From: Anniella stebbinsi
Lineage: Eukaryota > Chordata > Lepidosauria > Squamata > Anniellidae
Direction of reading: 5' to 3'
DNA length: 64,000 bases
NCBI GenBank assembly: GCA_029215795.1
Contig: JARDYH010000007.1
Coordinates: 66,084,763 to 66,148,762 of the forward strand
Positions 36,909-47,500 of this stretch are shown here, piece after piece (positions within the stretch are counted from its first letter, which is position 1; each line of letters starts with the position of its first letter). A program made the translations under genes and the position numbers. Below the pieces are notes generated by a model. The model ran no database searches. It was not told the DNA's origin and worked only from the letters and a program-made list of their open reading frames with translations.

Positions 36909-37130
36909 CGTGGGAGAGGAGCAGTTCCTCTTTTGCTGCGCTCCTGCTGCCTGGCTGATGGGGATGGACGGATGGGCAGAGCGGAATGGAGGCGGCTCAG
37001 CAGCATCAGCGCTCATGCGCCGCCCGCAGCATCAGCACCACCAGCAGCAGCCTCACGCTCATCCCCGCCTCCTGAGCGGAGGGAGGGAGGGAGGAGGGGA
37101 GGGGGCTTGAGCTGGCAAAGAGATGGAGGG
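36909..37130 (-). promoter_or_regulatory. CLIP3: Putative CLIP3 non-coding exon 1 and CpG-rich promoter
   Basis: CpG-dense block at 36780-37130. A good donor, CCCACG|GTAGGT, lies on the minus strand (exon end 36909), about 5 kb upstream of the exon bearing the ATG, whose acceptor is at about 31895. The transcription start is not defined by sequence. Confidence 0.5.
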
Positions 37131-37313
37131 AGAAAGCGACACGGCCCTGGTCCAAATCCCTTCTTCGCTACTAGTGCGCAGTAGCAGAGCCCCCCACTCC
37201 CACTTGCAACATGGGCGCCACAGCACTGGCCTACTTTGCAGGTTTGTTGGAAGGAGTTGCATGCACTGAAGGCTTTTGAGCACTCCAAACTGGTGTGTGT
37301 AGCTCCACATGAT

Positions 37314-37325
37314 GATGAAGATGAT

Positions 37326-37362
<37 letters not shown>
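37314..37362. repeat. (ATG)n microsatellite
   Basis: About 15 ATG/GAT units, directly abutting the R4/Dong-like fragment that follows. Confidence 0.95.
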
Positions 37363-37592
37363 CACATCAGTAGCCAGCATCCCATCAAGAAACTGTACGG
37401 AAAACCTCCAGAAACTGGCCCTACCAAAATACATCCACACCAACATCCAGAAAGCAGTCATGATTAAAACATGCTGAGTTATCAGGAAATTCCTGAATCT
37501 GTAAAAGACAGCATGACTTGGCATAGCCCATTATGTCCGTCTAGAAAAACCGCCACGTGCGAGATATAATAATAATAATAACAATAATAATA
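37360..37592 (+). mobile_element. R4/Dong-like LINE 3' fragment, second copy
   Basis: Shares GAAAACCTCCAGAAACTG, AAAGCAGTCATG and AAGACAGCATGACTTGGCA with the copy at about 34.2 kb. It sits between an (ATG)n tract and an (AAT)n tract. Confidence 0.65.
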
Positions 37593-37704
37593 AAGATTTA
37601 TATACCCCTTTCCACAAAGCTATGAAAGTCTGTACCATTTACACCAGCTTTCCAGATGTGTTGTACTGCCACACCCATCACCCCCAGCCAGCATAACCAT
37701 GTAG

Positions 37705-37870
37705 AGCGACTTCCAGAGGGGTAGCCGTGTTAGTCTGTTGCAGCAAAAACAAGACTCTTGTGGCACCTCTTTTAAAGACTACCAAATGTATGAGGGCACA
37801 AGGTTTTGGGGGTACTGCATCCCACTTCATCAGATGCATGAAGCTTTTATCCTGAGTTCAAAGAATATAT
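37705..37870. repeat. Interspersed amniote repeat (GTAGCCGTGTTAGTCTGTTG type)
   Basis: Carries GGTAGCCGTGTTAGTCTGTT, then CTCTTGTGGCACCTCTTTTA and CCACTTCATCAGATGCATGA, a phrase set common in reptile genomes. Confidence 0.6.
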
Positions 37871-38377
37871 AACACAGATTTTTAATTTTTTAAAAAAAAT
37901 TATTTATTTTTTTGGTGTATGGGAGAATTGCAAACAGTGAGGTCAGAGTTTTGATATTATATGTGAACCACTTGGAGATTTTTGAATGTTAAGTGATATA
38001 TAAATATTACTAATAAGTAAATAATAATATGGTCAATAAAAGGGCTCCAATGCTCCAAGAGGGAAGCTGTTCTCACTACATGGATTGCCCAAAGGCAACG
38101 GCAGCAGCATAGAATTCTTGCTTTGACAGAACCACCTCCTCCAGGTTAACAGGAAGAACGTACCTGGTCCAACATTCTCAGTACCAGCACAGTGCAAACC
38201 ACTTTCAGGTGTTTTATCCAGCTGTTTAGACTTTTGGAGGGGGGGCTGCCTTCATTACCTTTAACTTTTATAGCTATTCTCTGGTTTGGGGTGTTTCTTT
38301 CTGTTCTTTTTTTCTTGACTGGCCTGCTTGTTTTTGTTGTAATGAATGGATACAGCCTTACCAAACATGGCACCCTC

Positions 38378-38482
38378 CGGATGTGTTGGACTGCAACTCC
38401 CATAATTCCCAGCGAGCCAATGGCCACGCTGGCTGGGAATTATGGGAGTTGCAGTCCAAAACGTCTGGACTGTTCCAGGTTG
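38378..38482. mobile_element. Foldback MITE with TGGACTGCAACTCCCATAAT arms
   Basis: A 105-bp hairpin: arms of about 43 bp are near-perfect complements around a spacer of about 18 bp. Best-preserved local member of the GACTRCAACTCCCA family. Confidence 0.8.
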
Positions 38483-38699
38483 GGGAAGGCCGACGTTTGC
38501 TGCTAAAGGCCTTGGGTTGGCCTTTGACAAGACATGGCAAGCTATAAACGTTTGTCCATATATATGTTTGGTTGTCTTGAAAAAGTTCCCAGATTCAATC
38601 CTGGCCACTGCAATAAAAAACGTTCTTCAGTAGCAGGGCATGGAAAGGCTTCTGGCTGAGATCTTGGGAGAATTAGAGCCATTAGAAGTGGGTTGGATG

Positions 38700-38910
38700 G
38701 GCCGGTGGCTTGACTCAAGATAAAGCCTCTTAAATTGATGGAGGCGTAACTCAATGGTGGAAAACATGCTTTGTTAGCAGGAGGCCCCAGCTCTAACTGC
38801 TGGCGTCTTCACTTCAAGGGTCTCTGGTACCAGACGCTAGGATAGATCTCTGCTGGACCATGGAGAAATGCTGCCAGTCAAGAGGCGTCAATATTGAGAT
38901 GGATCACTAG
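38700..38910 (+). repeat. tRNA-derived SINE relic
   Basis: GTAACTCAATGGTGGAAAAC, CATGCTTTG...GCAGGAGG and CCATGGAGAAATGCTGCCAG phrases resemble the 27.1-kb SINE. Strongly decayed. Confidence 0.4.
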
Positions 38911-39600
38911 ATATGGCACAACACACCTTCATAGGCCATATTTGTTTCTTAGCCATTGCTGTAAGGTGACCTTGAGTTTTGTATTTTTGAGAGAAGGGCA
39001 TTTTTTTTTCCTTTTTCTAAATTGCTCAACATTTTATAAAACAATAAAGCTCCATTTAACCCATATGCCCTTATGGGTTAAATGGGCCTTGATAGCTTTT
39101 GGGGGGGGGGGGGGGGGTGAGAAGCACAGGAAACGTTTATAGAGCCATGGGTGAGTCAATAAAAGCCAATCGAGAAAAAGGATCCACTGATCCAGCTCTG
39201 CTGCTGCCTTCAATTCCTGCGCCACATCCTCAGCTTTACTACAAGGCCTTTTGGGATCCGGACGTTAATTAATAATGGAAGCGACGGCAATAACTTGCAC
39301 AGCCAACGCTTCGAGACGAGAAGCAAGAGCCAGATTGTAGCTGCTTAGTGTTTGAAACTAAAGGAGAAGAACTGCTGATTGGAAATGTGAAGTGGCCGCT
39401 GTGATGTTCCTCTCAATACAGAGGGAGGGAAGATTTTGCCAGGAATTCAGCTGGCAAAGGAGTAGGACGCAGGGAAGAAGTAGACACTACGTTACAACAA
39501 ATCTACTTCAGACGCTTCTCCACCCCTCCACCCTCTCCAGCCCTTGATGCTTGTCATATATAAAATGGTGCGCTGGTAATTCGTGTGGGGACGCTACGAA

Positions 39601-40050
39601 GAATCATAGAATTGTAGAATAGTAAAGTCGGAAGGGGCCTCGAAGGACATCAACCCCCTGCTCAATCCAGGAATCCACCTTAAAGATGGCTGTCCAGCTG
39701 TCTCTTGAATGCCTCAAGTGTGGGGGAGCCCACCACCTCCCTAGGTCATCGGTTTCATTGTCGTACTGCTCTAACAGCCATGAAGTTTTTCCTGATGTCT
39801 AGCCGGAATCTGGCTTCCTGTCACTTGTCCAGTATTCCGCGTCCTGCACTCTGGGATGATCGAGAAGAGATCCTGGCCCTCCTCTGTGTGACAACCTTTC
39901 AAGTATTTTAAGAGTGCTATCATGTCTCCCATCAGTCTTCTCTTCTCCAGGCTAAACATGCCCAGTTCTTTCAGTCTCTCCTCATAGGGCTTTGTTTCCA
40001 AACCCCTGATCATCCTCGTTGCCCTCCTCTGAACACGCTCCAACTTGTCT
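39601..40050 (-). mobile_element. CR1 LINE 3' fragment
   Basis: Reverse orientation: GAATCATAGAATTGTAGAAT, then TCTTCTCTTCCAGGC-like and CTCCTCATAGGGCTTTGTTT. The antisense ORF here ([16 protein letters not shown]...) is CR1-like coding remnant. Confidence 0.85.
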
Positions 40051-40864
40051 GCATTCGAACGGAAGGGTTAGGAATGGGTTGTCATTCAGGGATCAGGCTG
40101 ACAATAGCTGTACCGTGAAAGGGGATCAATGCAAGAGAAGACCAGCAATGCCAAACTTTCCTAAGAGGATTCCCATGGTTGCAGGTTGTGCCTAAGTAAA
40201 ACCATCGCTGCCCACTTGCATTTTATAGAGAGGGTGGAGAAACAGTGGCTTTCAAGTTATAGATTAATGCTGATATCTGTCTAGAAATTCCTTTGCTCAA
40301 CATGGGCCACCTTAAGGACATTTAGAGCGTCCTAGGTTGAAATGTTCTCCCCCTGGCTTATGAATATAGACATTCCTGATGTCAACAAAACCATTCATTG
40401 GGAGATTCAATCTCTTATTTCCTGTAGTGTTTTTTTAACCCCACTATTTATGTCAATTGACTCACCATATCGCTCAACATTTGTGAATGGCAACTGTTAA
40501 AGGAATCATCACTGACTGCGCCTTTTGCATTTCCATACCCTCTGTCAACAGTTTAGATCTCTCCGCCCTCCCAGCATGTCTCTAGAATGAATCTCTTAAG
40601 TCTTTAAGATGGCACAAGACTCTTTGTTGCAACAAGATATATTCTAACACATAGGTCTCTGGAGTAAATAAAATTCTGCCACCCCTATTTTGCATAATTC
40701 CTTTTGGGTTTGCTAGTCCAAAGGAGGGAAACTTGCTTTGCAGAGCCCTGCCCTGCCTTTTGCCGTAAGAACACACCTCTGGGCTTCTGAAACTGTAGCA
40801 GGCCTTAGCCCACACTTGCAACCATTTAATCTCCGCAGCCATAGGGGCTAGAAGCTGGCTTCTT

Positions 40865-41050
40865 GTTTTTTTTATTATTATTATTTATTCAATTTATATA
40901 CCGCCCCATAGCCGAAGCTCTCTGGGCGGTCTACAAAAACCAAAAACATCGAACATTAAAAAAAACCAATATACAAAATTTAAAACCATAAAAAGCATAA
41001 AAACAAGTTATAATTACAATATCCTTTAAAAGTAACAATTCTGGGTCAAA
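40865..41050 (-). mobile_element. LINE 3' tail fragment (CGCCCCATAGCCGAAGCTCT type)
   Basis: AT-rich start, then ATACCGCCCCATAGCCGAAG, CTCTCTGGGCGG. The same tail recurs at 44.72, 50.25, 57.58, 62.15 and 63.87 kb in either orientation. Confidence 0.6.
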
Positions 41051-42574
41051 CTCTAAAGGCCAGATTTTGGGAAACAAATAAGGGACAGGCCACCCCATCC
41101 TGAAAGCTCCTGGAAGCAGCTGGGGGGGGGGGGGGATGGCCTCTACAGGATGCTGGGTTCAATGGGAATTGGCGTCGAGGGATGCAGAGTCCTCCCCTCA
41201 GCCTGGCCATCCCCCTGTGGCTGCATCACAGGCATCTCCCTCCCCACAACACCAATACTGAAGAAAAAAGGCAGCCAACCCAAGCCACGGGGGACGTGGC
41301 CACCGTGGCCCCGTTTTGTCTCCTAGCTGCCTAGTTTTAAAATGGAAGCACAGATTCTCTGGAATCTGAATTCCGTACCCAGTGTCCCAATTTGTACTTT
41401 TGTTCTGTTCCTGCAGAACTGTAACATAAGGTACCCTATCCAATCTTGGAGAAGGGGAGGGAGGATATACCCACAGAGAAAGATCCCACCATCCCCAGTT
41501 TCAATGCAGACAAAGACTTCCCCTGCGGAAGAAGACTCAACCACTGATAACCCGTTTTTAATATACTCCATTTATTCTTTTCTCTTCATTACAGGCTGTT
41601 AAATACATCACTCCCAAAGAGGTTCCCCATCCCCTTTGTGCCCATCACCAAGATCTACAATCATAATGTCAATTTTTCAATATTATTTTTTCGCTTAGCC
41701 TTTCCTCCAATCCCTGGTTTAGTTTTCAATCGCAGAGGCTCATGTTAAAAAAAACAAAAAACCTGAAGACTTAAATAAAATAATAATAAGATGCTTTGTA
41801 ATCATGTTCACTTGTTCACTCACACAATTATTTTATTTAGCAGGTAGCTTGGAAGACTTGCTGCCTGTTGGACAAAAACACTGTATGAGATGGAACCCCG
41901 AGACTGAATCACCCTAAAATCACAGGCGTCTGAAAAGAAAAACGCCGAAAGAAACCTAGGTGCTCTGCTAGTTGTGAGAAAGAATCAGTGGCTGCAGAGG
42001 ACACAAGAAGCCAACACGCTCGCGCATCCTTCCTATATTACGTTTGTAGATATGGGAGAGACTTATGGAAGCCACTTCTGTAAAGAGGCAGTCTCACTCT
42101 GAACACCAATTCCTGGGCAGGTGCACAGAGAAGCCCTCTGCTGATGGGCTTCCCAGAGGCAACCGGCCAGCTACCGCGAGAAACAGGATGCGGAACTAGA
42201 TGAACTCTTGCTCTGACCTGGCAGGACTCTTATGATGTCAAAGCATTCACTGTGGCTATTGGCCCATACGGAAGAAACCACCACCACGGACAAAAGAGCC
42301 AAGAACGAGAACATTTCTGCTGCCCCTGATACAGGTTAACATTTTGACAAATGAGATTAAATGCACAGGGGGGAGGGGGGGAACAGGTTTTTAAAAATGT
42401 ACCCATGATTGAGCATCTCTTGGGTCTTGCTAAAATTTGATAAACTGAGACCGCTGGGGCACGCTGCTTAGGATACGTCCATCTGGCCTTTGCCCTCAGC
42501 AACATTTCTCGATTGAACGGTATGGAACGGAAATCATTTCCAAAGGACCAGAAGGAGCTGCAGCAAACCAGCCT

Positions 42575-42680
42575 CCCCCAGCCTGGTGCCCTCCAGATGT
42601 GCTGGACAACAACTCCCATCACTGCAATGGAAGTTGTAGCCCAACGCATCTGGAGGGCGTGGGGCTGGGGGAAGGCCGTA
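42575..42680. mobile_element. Foldback repeat, CAACAACTCCCATCACTGCA type
   Basis: GCCCTCCAGATGTGCTGGAC ... GAAGTTGTAGCCCAACGCAT CTGGAGGGC, a palindrome of the 38378 family. Confidence 0.7.
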
Positions 42681-43994
42681 ATAGCCCATACAAGTGCAAA
42701 AACTGGAGCCAAACCAATGAACAACTGAACGGTTGGATAACTGGATCGATAATAGAGGATCCTTTTGAATGCCAGAACAATGTCTCGAGCGTTTCAGTTC
42801 TCTGTAGCGCAGAGATGGGCAGAAGGCAAATCTGTACCTACTGCTAGACCTGTGGGTGATCTGCAGTAGATCTGCAAGGATTTCCAGCTCCCAGCAGCAA
42901 CAATATGATTCCTCCCCTGCAAATTATACTGCTGAAATGAAGAATGCTTGGAGTGACCAGGAGTGGATTTGTGGAAGGATGGGAGAATGGTGCTCTGCTA
43001 CGCAAAACAAATTCCCAGACTCAGAATTACTTAATTCTAAGCCTATATACATTTCCTTTGCTTCAGGCTCCGTCAGGTGAATCTCTGAATTCTAGTAAAA
43101 ACTAAGTACATCCCACAAGCCCGGAGTCTGCTCTTCCCTGCTGTAGATTTTGGGCAAGCAGAAGGCTGGTCTCCAGATATTTGGGACTCCCAACTCCCAG
43201 AAGATCCTGCTAGCGTGGCCAACGGTCAGGAAAACGGGGAGCTGAAGTCCAGCGCATGCCGACCATAACTTTCTGCCCACCCCTGCTGCGGCTGACAGTG
43301 CATTCTTGCATACGGTTTTACATGGCCTCTTGTAAATGGTGGCCGCTTCATATGCCTCATGAAGGGGCTTTTCTTTTTGCTGTTCCTTGCTGCCAGAAAG
43401 TTTGTCTCTACCCCCACCCCCCACCCCCATCGTGCCTTGTATGTGCACCACCTGACAACATCTGTTCCCGGTGACATTTCCTTAGGGTCCCACGTATGAC
43501 CACGTGAAAAGGATCTGTGGCATGAGGGACCAGGACCCTGACTCTTGCCTGTTCTGCTCTTAGTACGGAAGCTGATGAGATGCCACCAACCACTGCAATA
43601 GGTTATGCTGGAGGTGGAAAGAGAAAGAGGGCAGCCCCTCCCCCCCGCAATCCCAGAAGCCCTTTAGACAGGCACAGGAGAGAGCATGGCAGCAAGTGTG
43701 AGAACCGTAGAGGTTCGAGGCACGATGCAGCAGTTTTTAGCCCCTGAGAAGGGGCTATGGCTCACTAGAAGGGCAAGCAGGTGAGGAGCAACTCATCTGG
43801 CTCATCACCCAACAGCCATTGAAATCAGGAACTGAGTAGCAGCAGCAGCAGCCGCCGCCTCCCAATAATAAATAAACGAGAATGTTAGATGAGGTGGACT
43901 GCAGCCATGAGGAGCTGCTGCCTTTGCAGTGTTAACAATAAAAGGGCTGGATGGACAATTGGTCTGACTCAGTATAAGGCTGCCTCCCAATAAT

Positions 43995-44060
43995 AAATAG
44001 AGACAGTGTGGTGTAGTGGTTAGAATGTTAGATTGGGGACGCGCTCCTCTGGTTGGGCTG
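43995..44060 (+). mobile_element. Squamate tRNA-SINE head fragment
   Basis: AGACAGTGTGGTGTAGTGGT TAGAATGTTAGATTGGGGAC matches the 5' head of the SINE at 52259. Confidence 0.6.
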
Positions 44061-44371
44061 CAGCCATGGAGAGGTGCTGCCTTTCAATCTTAACAATAAA
44101 AGGTGAACACACACACACAGCCCGCCAAGACAATTTCATTCCCCCACCAAGACAATTTTATACGCAATTGTTTCAGATAAAAACCTTCCCCGCAGAATAA
44201 GGTGCCGTAGCAGCTATAAGGCAACACCGGAAGAGGCTCAGTGGGGGGCCGGGCCTACGATTCGCGCAGCTGAAGGGGATCGGCTCCGCAGGTTCCCTGG
44301 ACAGGCAGGCGCTTTCGGCCAAGTGGGTCACAGGCCAGTGGGCTCAGGACGGCTTTCCGTCGCTCCCAACG

Positions 44372-44518
44372 TTACTGCTCTTCGACGTGGATGATGGTCT
44401 CGCTCCCTTCTTCTGGGAGCTGAGGTACAGCATAGACCAGTGCCTGGTCATTGTCCTGGCAAATAATGGCAACTGTACTGCTGGTCTCTGGCATGATAGT
44501 GCTGGACTGCAGGCAGGC
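44372..44518 (-). CDS. THAP8: THAP8 coding exon 4 and stop
   Basis: Residues 445-492: ACLQSSTIMPETSSTVAIIC, then an acidic end, HVEEQ, and TAA. The acceptor is TTCCAG|. A second in-frame acceptor (CTGCAG|) 12 nt on would drop ACLQ. Confidence 0.85.
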   Translation of the reverse strand, partial: ACLQSSTIMPETSSTVAIICQDNDQALVYAVPQLPEEGSETIIHVEEQ

Positions 44519-47500
44519 CTGGAAGGGTGAGAACAGGAGGGGGGTTCAGGGACCCAGACACCTCTTGATAATGACTGCTGGAGGGAACAGTGGGATTGGG
44601 GCTGTCTGTCTGTCCCCCCCCCCCAAAGAGACAGCCAATGTTGTGTCCCCACTCTCTTCAGTCAAACGCCTTCTCAAAACCCACCTTTTCTCCAGTTCCT
44701 TTGACTTCACACCCCTTATTGTTCATTCATTTATGACATTTCAATACCGCCCAATAGCCGAACCTCTCTGGGAGCTTCACAACAATTAAAACCATAGTTT
44801 ACAACACATACGAAAAGTAACCAAGTCTAAATACGCCTAACTCCATTTGCTCAGGTCCATTTCCTTGTGACCCTTGCTTCTCCCGTTCCATTCTTTCCTT
44901 TCTGCTCTTCCCCACCCTTGCTGAATCTAAACAGTACGGTCCTCCATTCTCTTTGCTTTGTCAAGCAACCTATACGTCGACGGCACTATAAATAAGGTCG
45001 CTGCATGAGGAAACCCCACTTCCCTGACCTCTGGAGGCATAGCAGAGCTCTGCACTGTGAATTTCAGCTAGTGCTTTATATATATCCTCCTAAGACTTTT
45101 CTCTGTGCCCATGAGGACTAGAAACATTTTCTTAAAAACAAAGAGAAGCCAAGAAATCCCAGTGGACCAGATATCATAGAATCATAGAATAGTAGAGTTG
45201 GAAGGGGCCTCTAAGGCCATGGAGACCAACCCCCTGCTCAATGCAGGAATCTACCTTAAAGCATCCCTGACTGACAGCTGTCCAGCTGCCTCTTGAAGGC
45301 CTCTAGGGTGGGAGAGCCCACCACCTCCCTAGGTCATGGGTTCAGGAAGTTTTTCCTAACATCCAGCTGGAATCTGGCTTCCTGTCACTTGAGCCCATTA
45401 TTTCGTGTCCTGCAGTCTGGGTTGCTGATGGGGAGTAGTTGCCTCTTGAGTTTCCACCCGTGACCAGAGGGATGTGTGAGGGGGCCCAATGACCGGACGC
45501 CCTGCAGACCCAACTTACCATCTCCAGGAGCTTCAGCTTCTCTTCGGACACCAGGTTCTCCTTCCTCAGCTGCTCCACCACCCCCTCCATGGCCTCCAGC
45601 TTGGCGCAGTGTCGACGGTGCCGCTGCTGGAGCACCTTCACCTTCTTCTGGAGGCCCATCACCACATCCGCCAGCTCTGCTGTGGTGCCCTCATGCTTGT
45701 GGTAGCGATGTTCCTCCAGCTGCTCCTCCGACGACTCCGCAGAGCTCAGCTCTTCCAGCTTTGCCTCCTCGGTGAGGGAGGAGTCCAGGGAGGCTTGGTT
45801 GGAGACGATGGGAACGGTGGAAACAATGGGCAGGCTGAGAGCAGAGGACAGCACCGTCTCAGGGGGCATCACGCCAGAGGAGGCGGCCGCCGGGATGGGC
45901 ACCGCCGGGATCGTCTCGAAGTAGGCCACCATCTCGGTGGAGGACTCCTGCAGGGAGCTTAGGACGGCGGCGGCAGCGGCAGCAGAAGGGTTGGACTCCA
46001 GAAAGGGCTCGATGGCGACGTTCTCGATGATGAGGGCGCCCTGCTCTGCCGCCATGGGTTGATCAGCCAGCAGGGCCTGCAACGGCGGCTGATCTGCCGC
46101 TGCCACCACCTCGCACGGCACCGCGACTTCTGCATTGAACTGACCAGAGACCCCGACGGGGGAGCCTGGCATGGCTTCTAGGGTTGGCGGAGGCAGGGAG
46201 GCCACGAAATCGACCACCTGCTGCTCCACCGGGTCCGGGAAAGGATGGCCTGGGACAGCCTCCACTGGGGAAGCCACCGTCAGTGTCACGGCCTTGAGCG
46301 GCTCCATGATCTGAACCAAGGGTACCAGGTTGACAGCCCCAACGAGAGGGCCGGAGAGGGCGTGGAAGTCGAGGTCAGAGGCTGGGGACTGGGTTTCCAA
46401 GTATATCGGGGCAGCTGCCAGGCTGGGATCAATGGCTATGGCAAGCGTTTCCAGTGTGCTTGGCTCCCGGCGGCTGATGGCCGCCGCCCCTGGCATGCTC
46501 CTCTCCCCATGACATTCAAGGATGAGCTTCTTGGCTGGTACATCTGAGGGAGGCCTGACAGCATTTTCCCTTTTCTGCAATAAAATAAAATTAAAATCAA
46601 GCAAAACAGGGCTTTTTTGTGTACTTTCCCGTACACATGAATGGGAAAGTTCAGGAATCAAAGAGCTCCTGGGCGACGCAGTAAATTCCTTCCTATTGTG
46701 TACAAAGTGCCAAAAGTTTTTGAGATGCTGTACAACAGGGGTGCAGAGACTCAGGCTCAGGGGCCAAATCCCCTCTAAGGAACCCCAAAACGCCAAACTT
46801 GCTTCCTCTGGCCTTGCCCCCCTTTTCTCCAACTTTTCTCTGGTGCTTTCATAGCTCTCGTGCCGTTTGTTCCCACTCTAAAAGGTTCAAATGCCTCTCT
46901 TAAGGCTTCGTTACTGGCAAAAAGAGTTTTAAACTAAAAGATGTTGGTGTTTTCCATGAATTACCTTTTTAAAAAAAATCTTCTGTGTGCGTGTACATTT
47001 TGCTGTCAGCATTCAGCAGCTTTTTAGAATGGGATAAGACTAGAAATATACGTACATTTTCTTTACATGTTATCTATTAAACATATTTATACATTTTTCA
47101 CTAAGAAACCAGCTCCGTTTGGCTTCTCCTGTTCCCACCCAAGCAGGTCAGTTCAAGAACTTTGTATCTTTGAGAACTAACACCTGGGTGTGGTTGTTTT
47201 TCTCTTTGCTCCTCGCTGCTTTTTGCTTTTCTACCATGTCTTTTGGATTGTACGCCCGAGGGTAAGAGCTGCCTTATTTGTTACTATTAATTAGATCAGC
47301 CACTCTGGGAGATTTTGGCTGAAGGGGTGGGTGGGTCAAAGGCTCTAATTAAATTCACGTTTAAGTAATACGCCACCTCAGCAAAACAGTTTCGAAGCAG
47401 CTCAAAAACGGTCCACTTCATTTTTGGAGGTATTCTCTCACTCATCAGCACCCCGGCAAGCAGGTAGGCTGCAAAGACTCACCAGCGGGCTGACTGATGT

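Larger units (their letters stand above)
31894..37200 (-). other. CLIP3: CLIP3 first intron and 5' region
   Basis: Runs from the exon bearing the ATG to the putative non-coding first exon. It holds a Harbinger-like MITE, a foldback element, R4/Dong LINE debris, a CR1 fragment and, near the promoter, a long G-rich plus strand. Confidence 0.5.
37201..44371. other. Intergenic interval between CLIP3 and THAP8
   Basis: No gene recognised. It holds R4/Dong debris (37.36-37.59 kb), foldback repeats (38.4 and 42.6 kb), CR1 (39.6-40.05 kb), LINE tail fragments (40.87 kb), SINE heads near 44.0 kb and homopolymers such as G17 at 39101-39117. ORFs here have no family motifs. Confidence 0.5.

Noticed and set aside
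36297..37184. Several 120-150 codon ORFs near the CLIP3 promoter
   Set aside because: Stop-poor because of high GC and G skew; proline/glycine-rich without domains or shared frame.
37201..44371. CRISPR-like or regularly spaced repeats
   Set aside because: Repeats here are irregular transposon fragments and microsatellites; the DNA is vertebrate.
45489..45962. 157-codon plus-strand ORF opposite THAP8 exon 3
   Set aside because: It mirrors the GC-rich THAP8 exon in antisense, is rich in Gly, Arg, Leu and His, and has no family motif.
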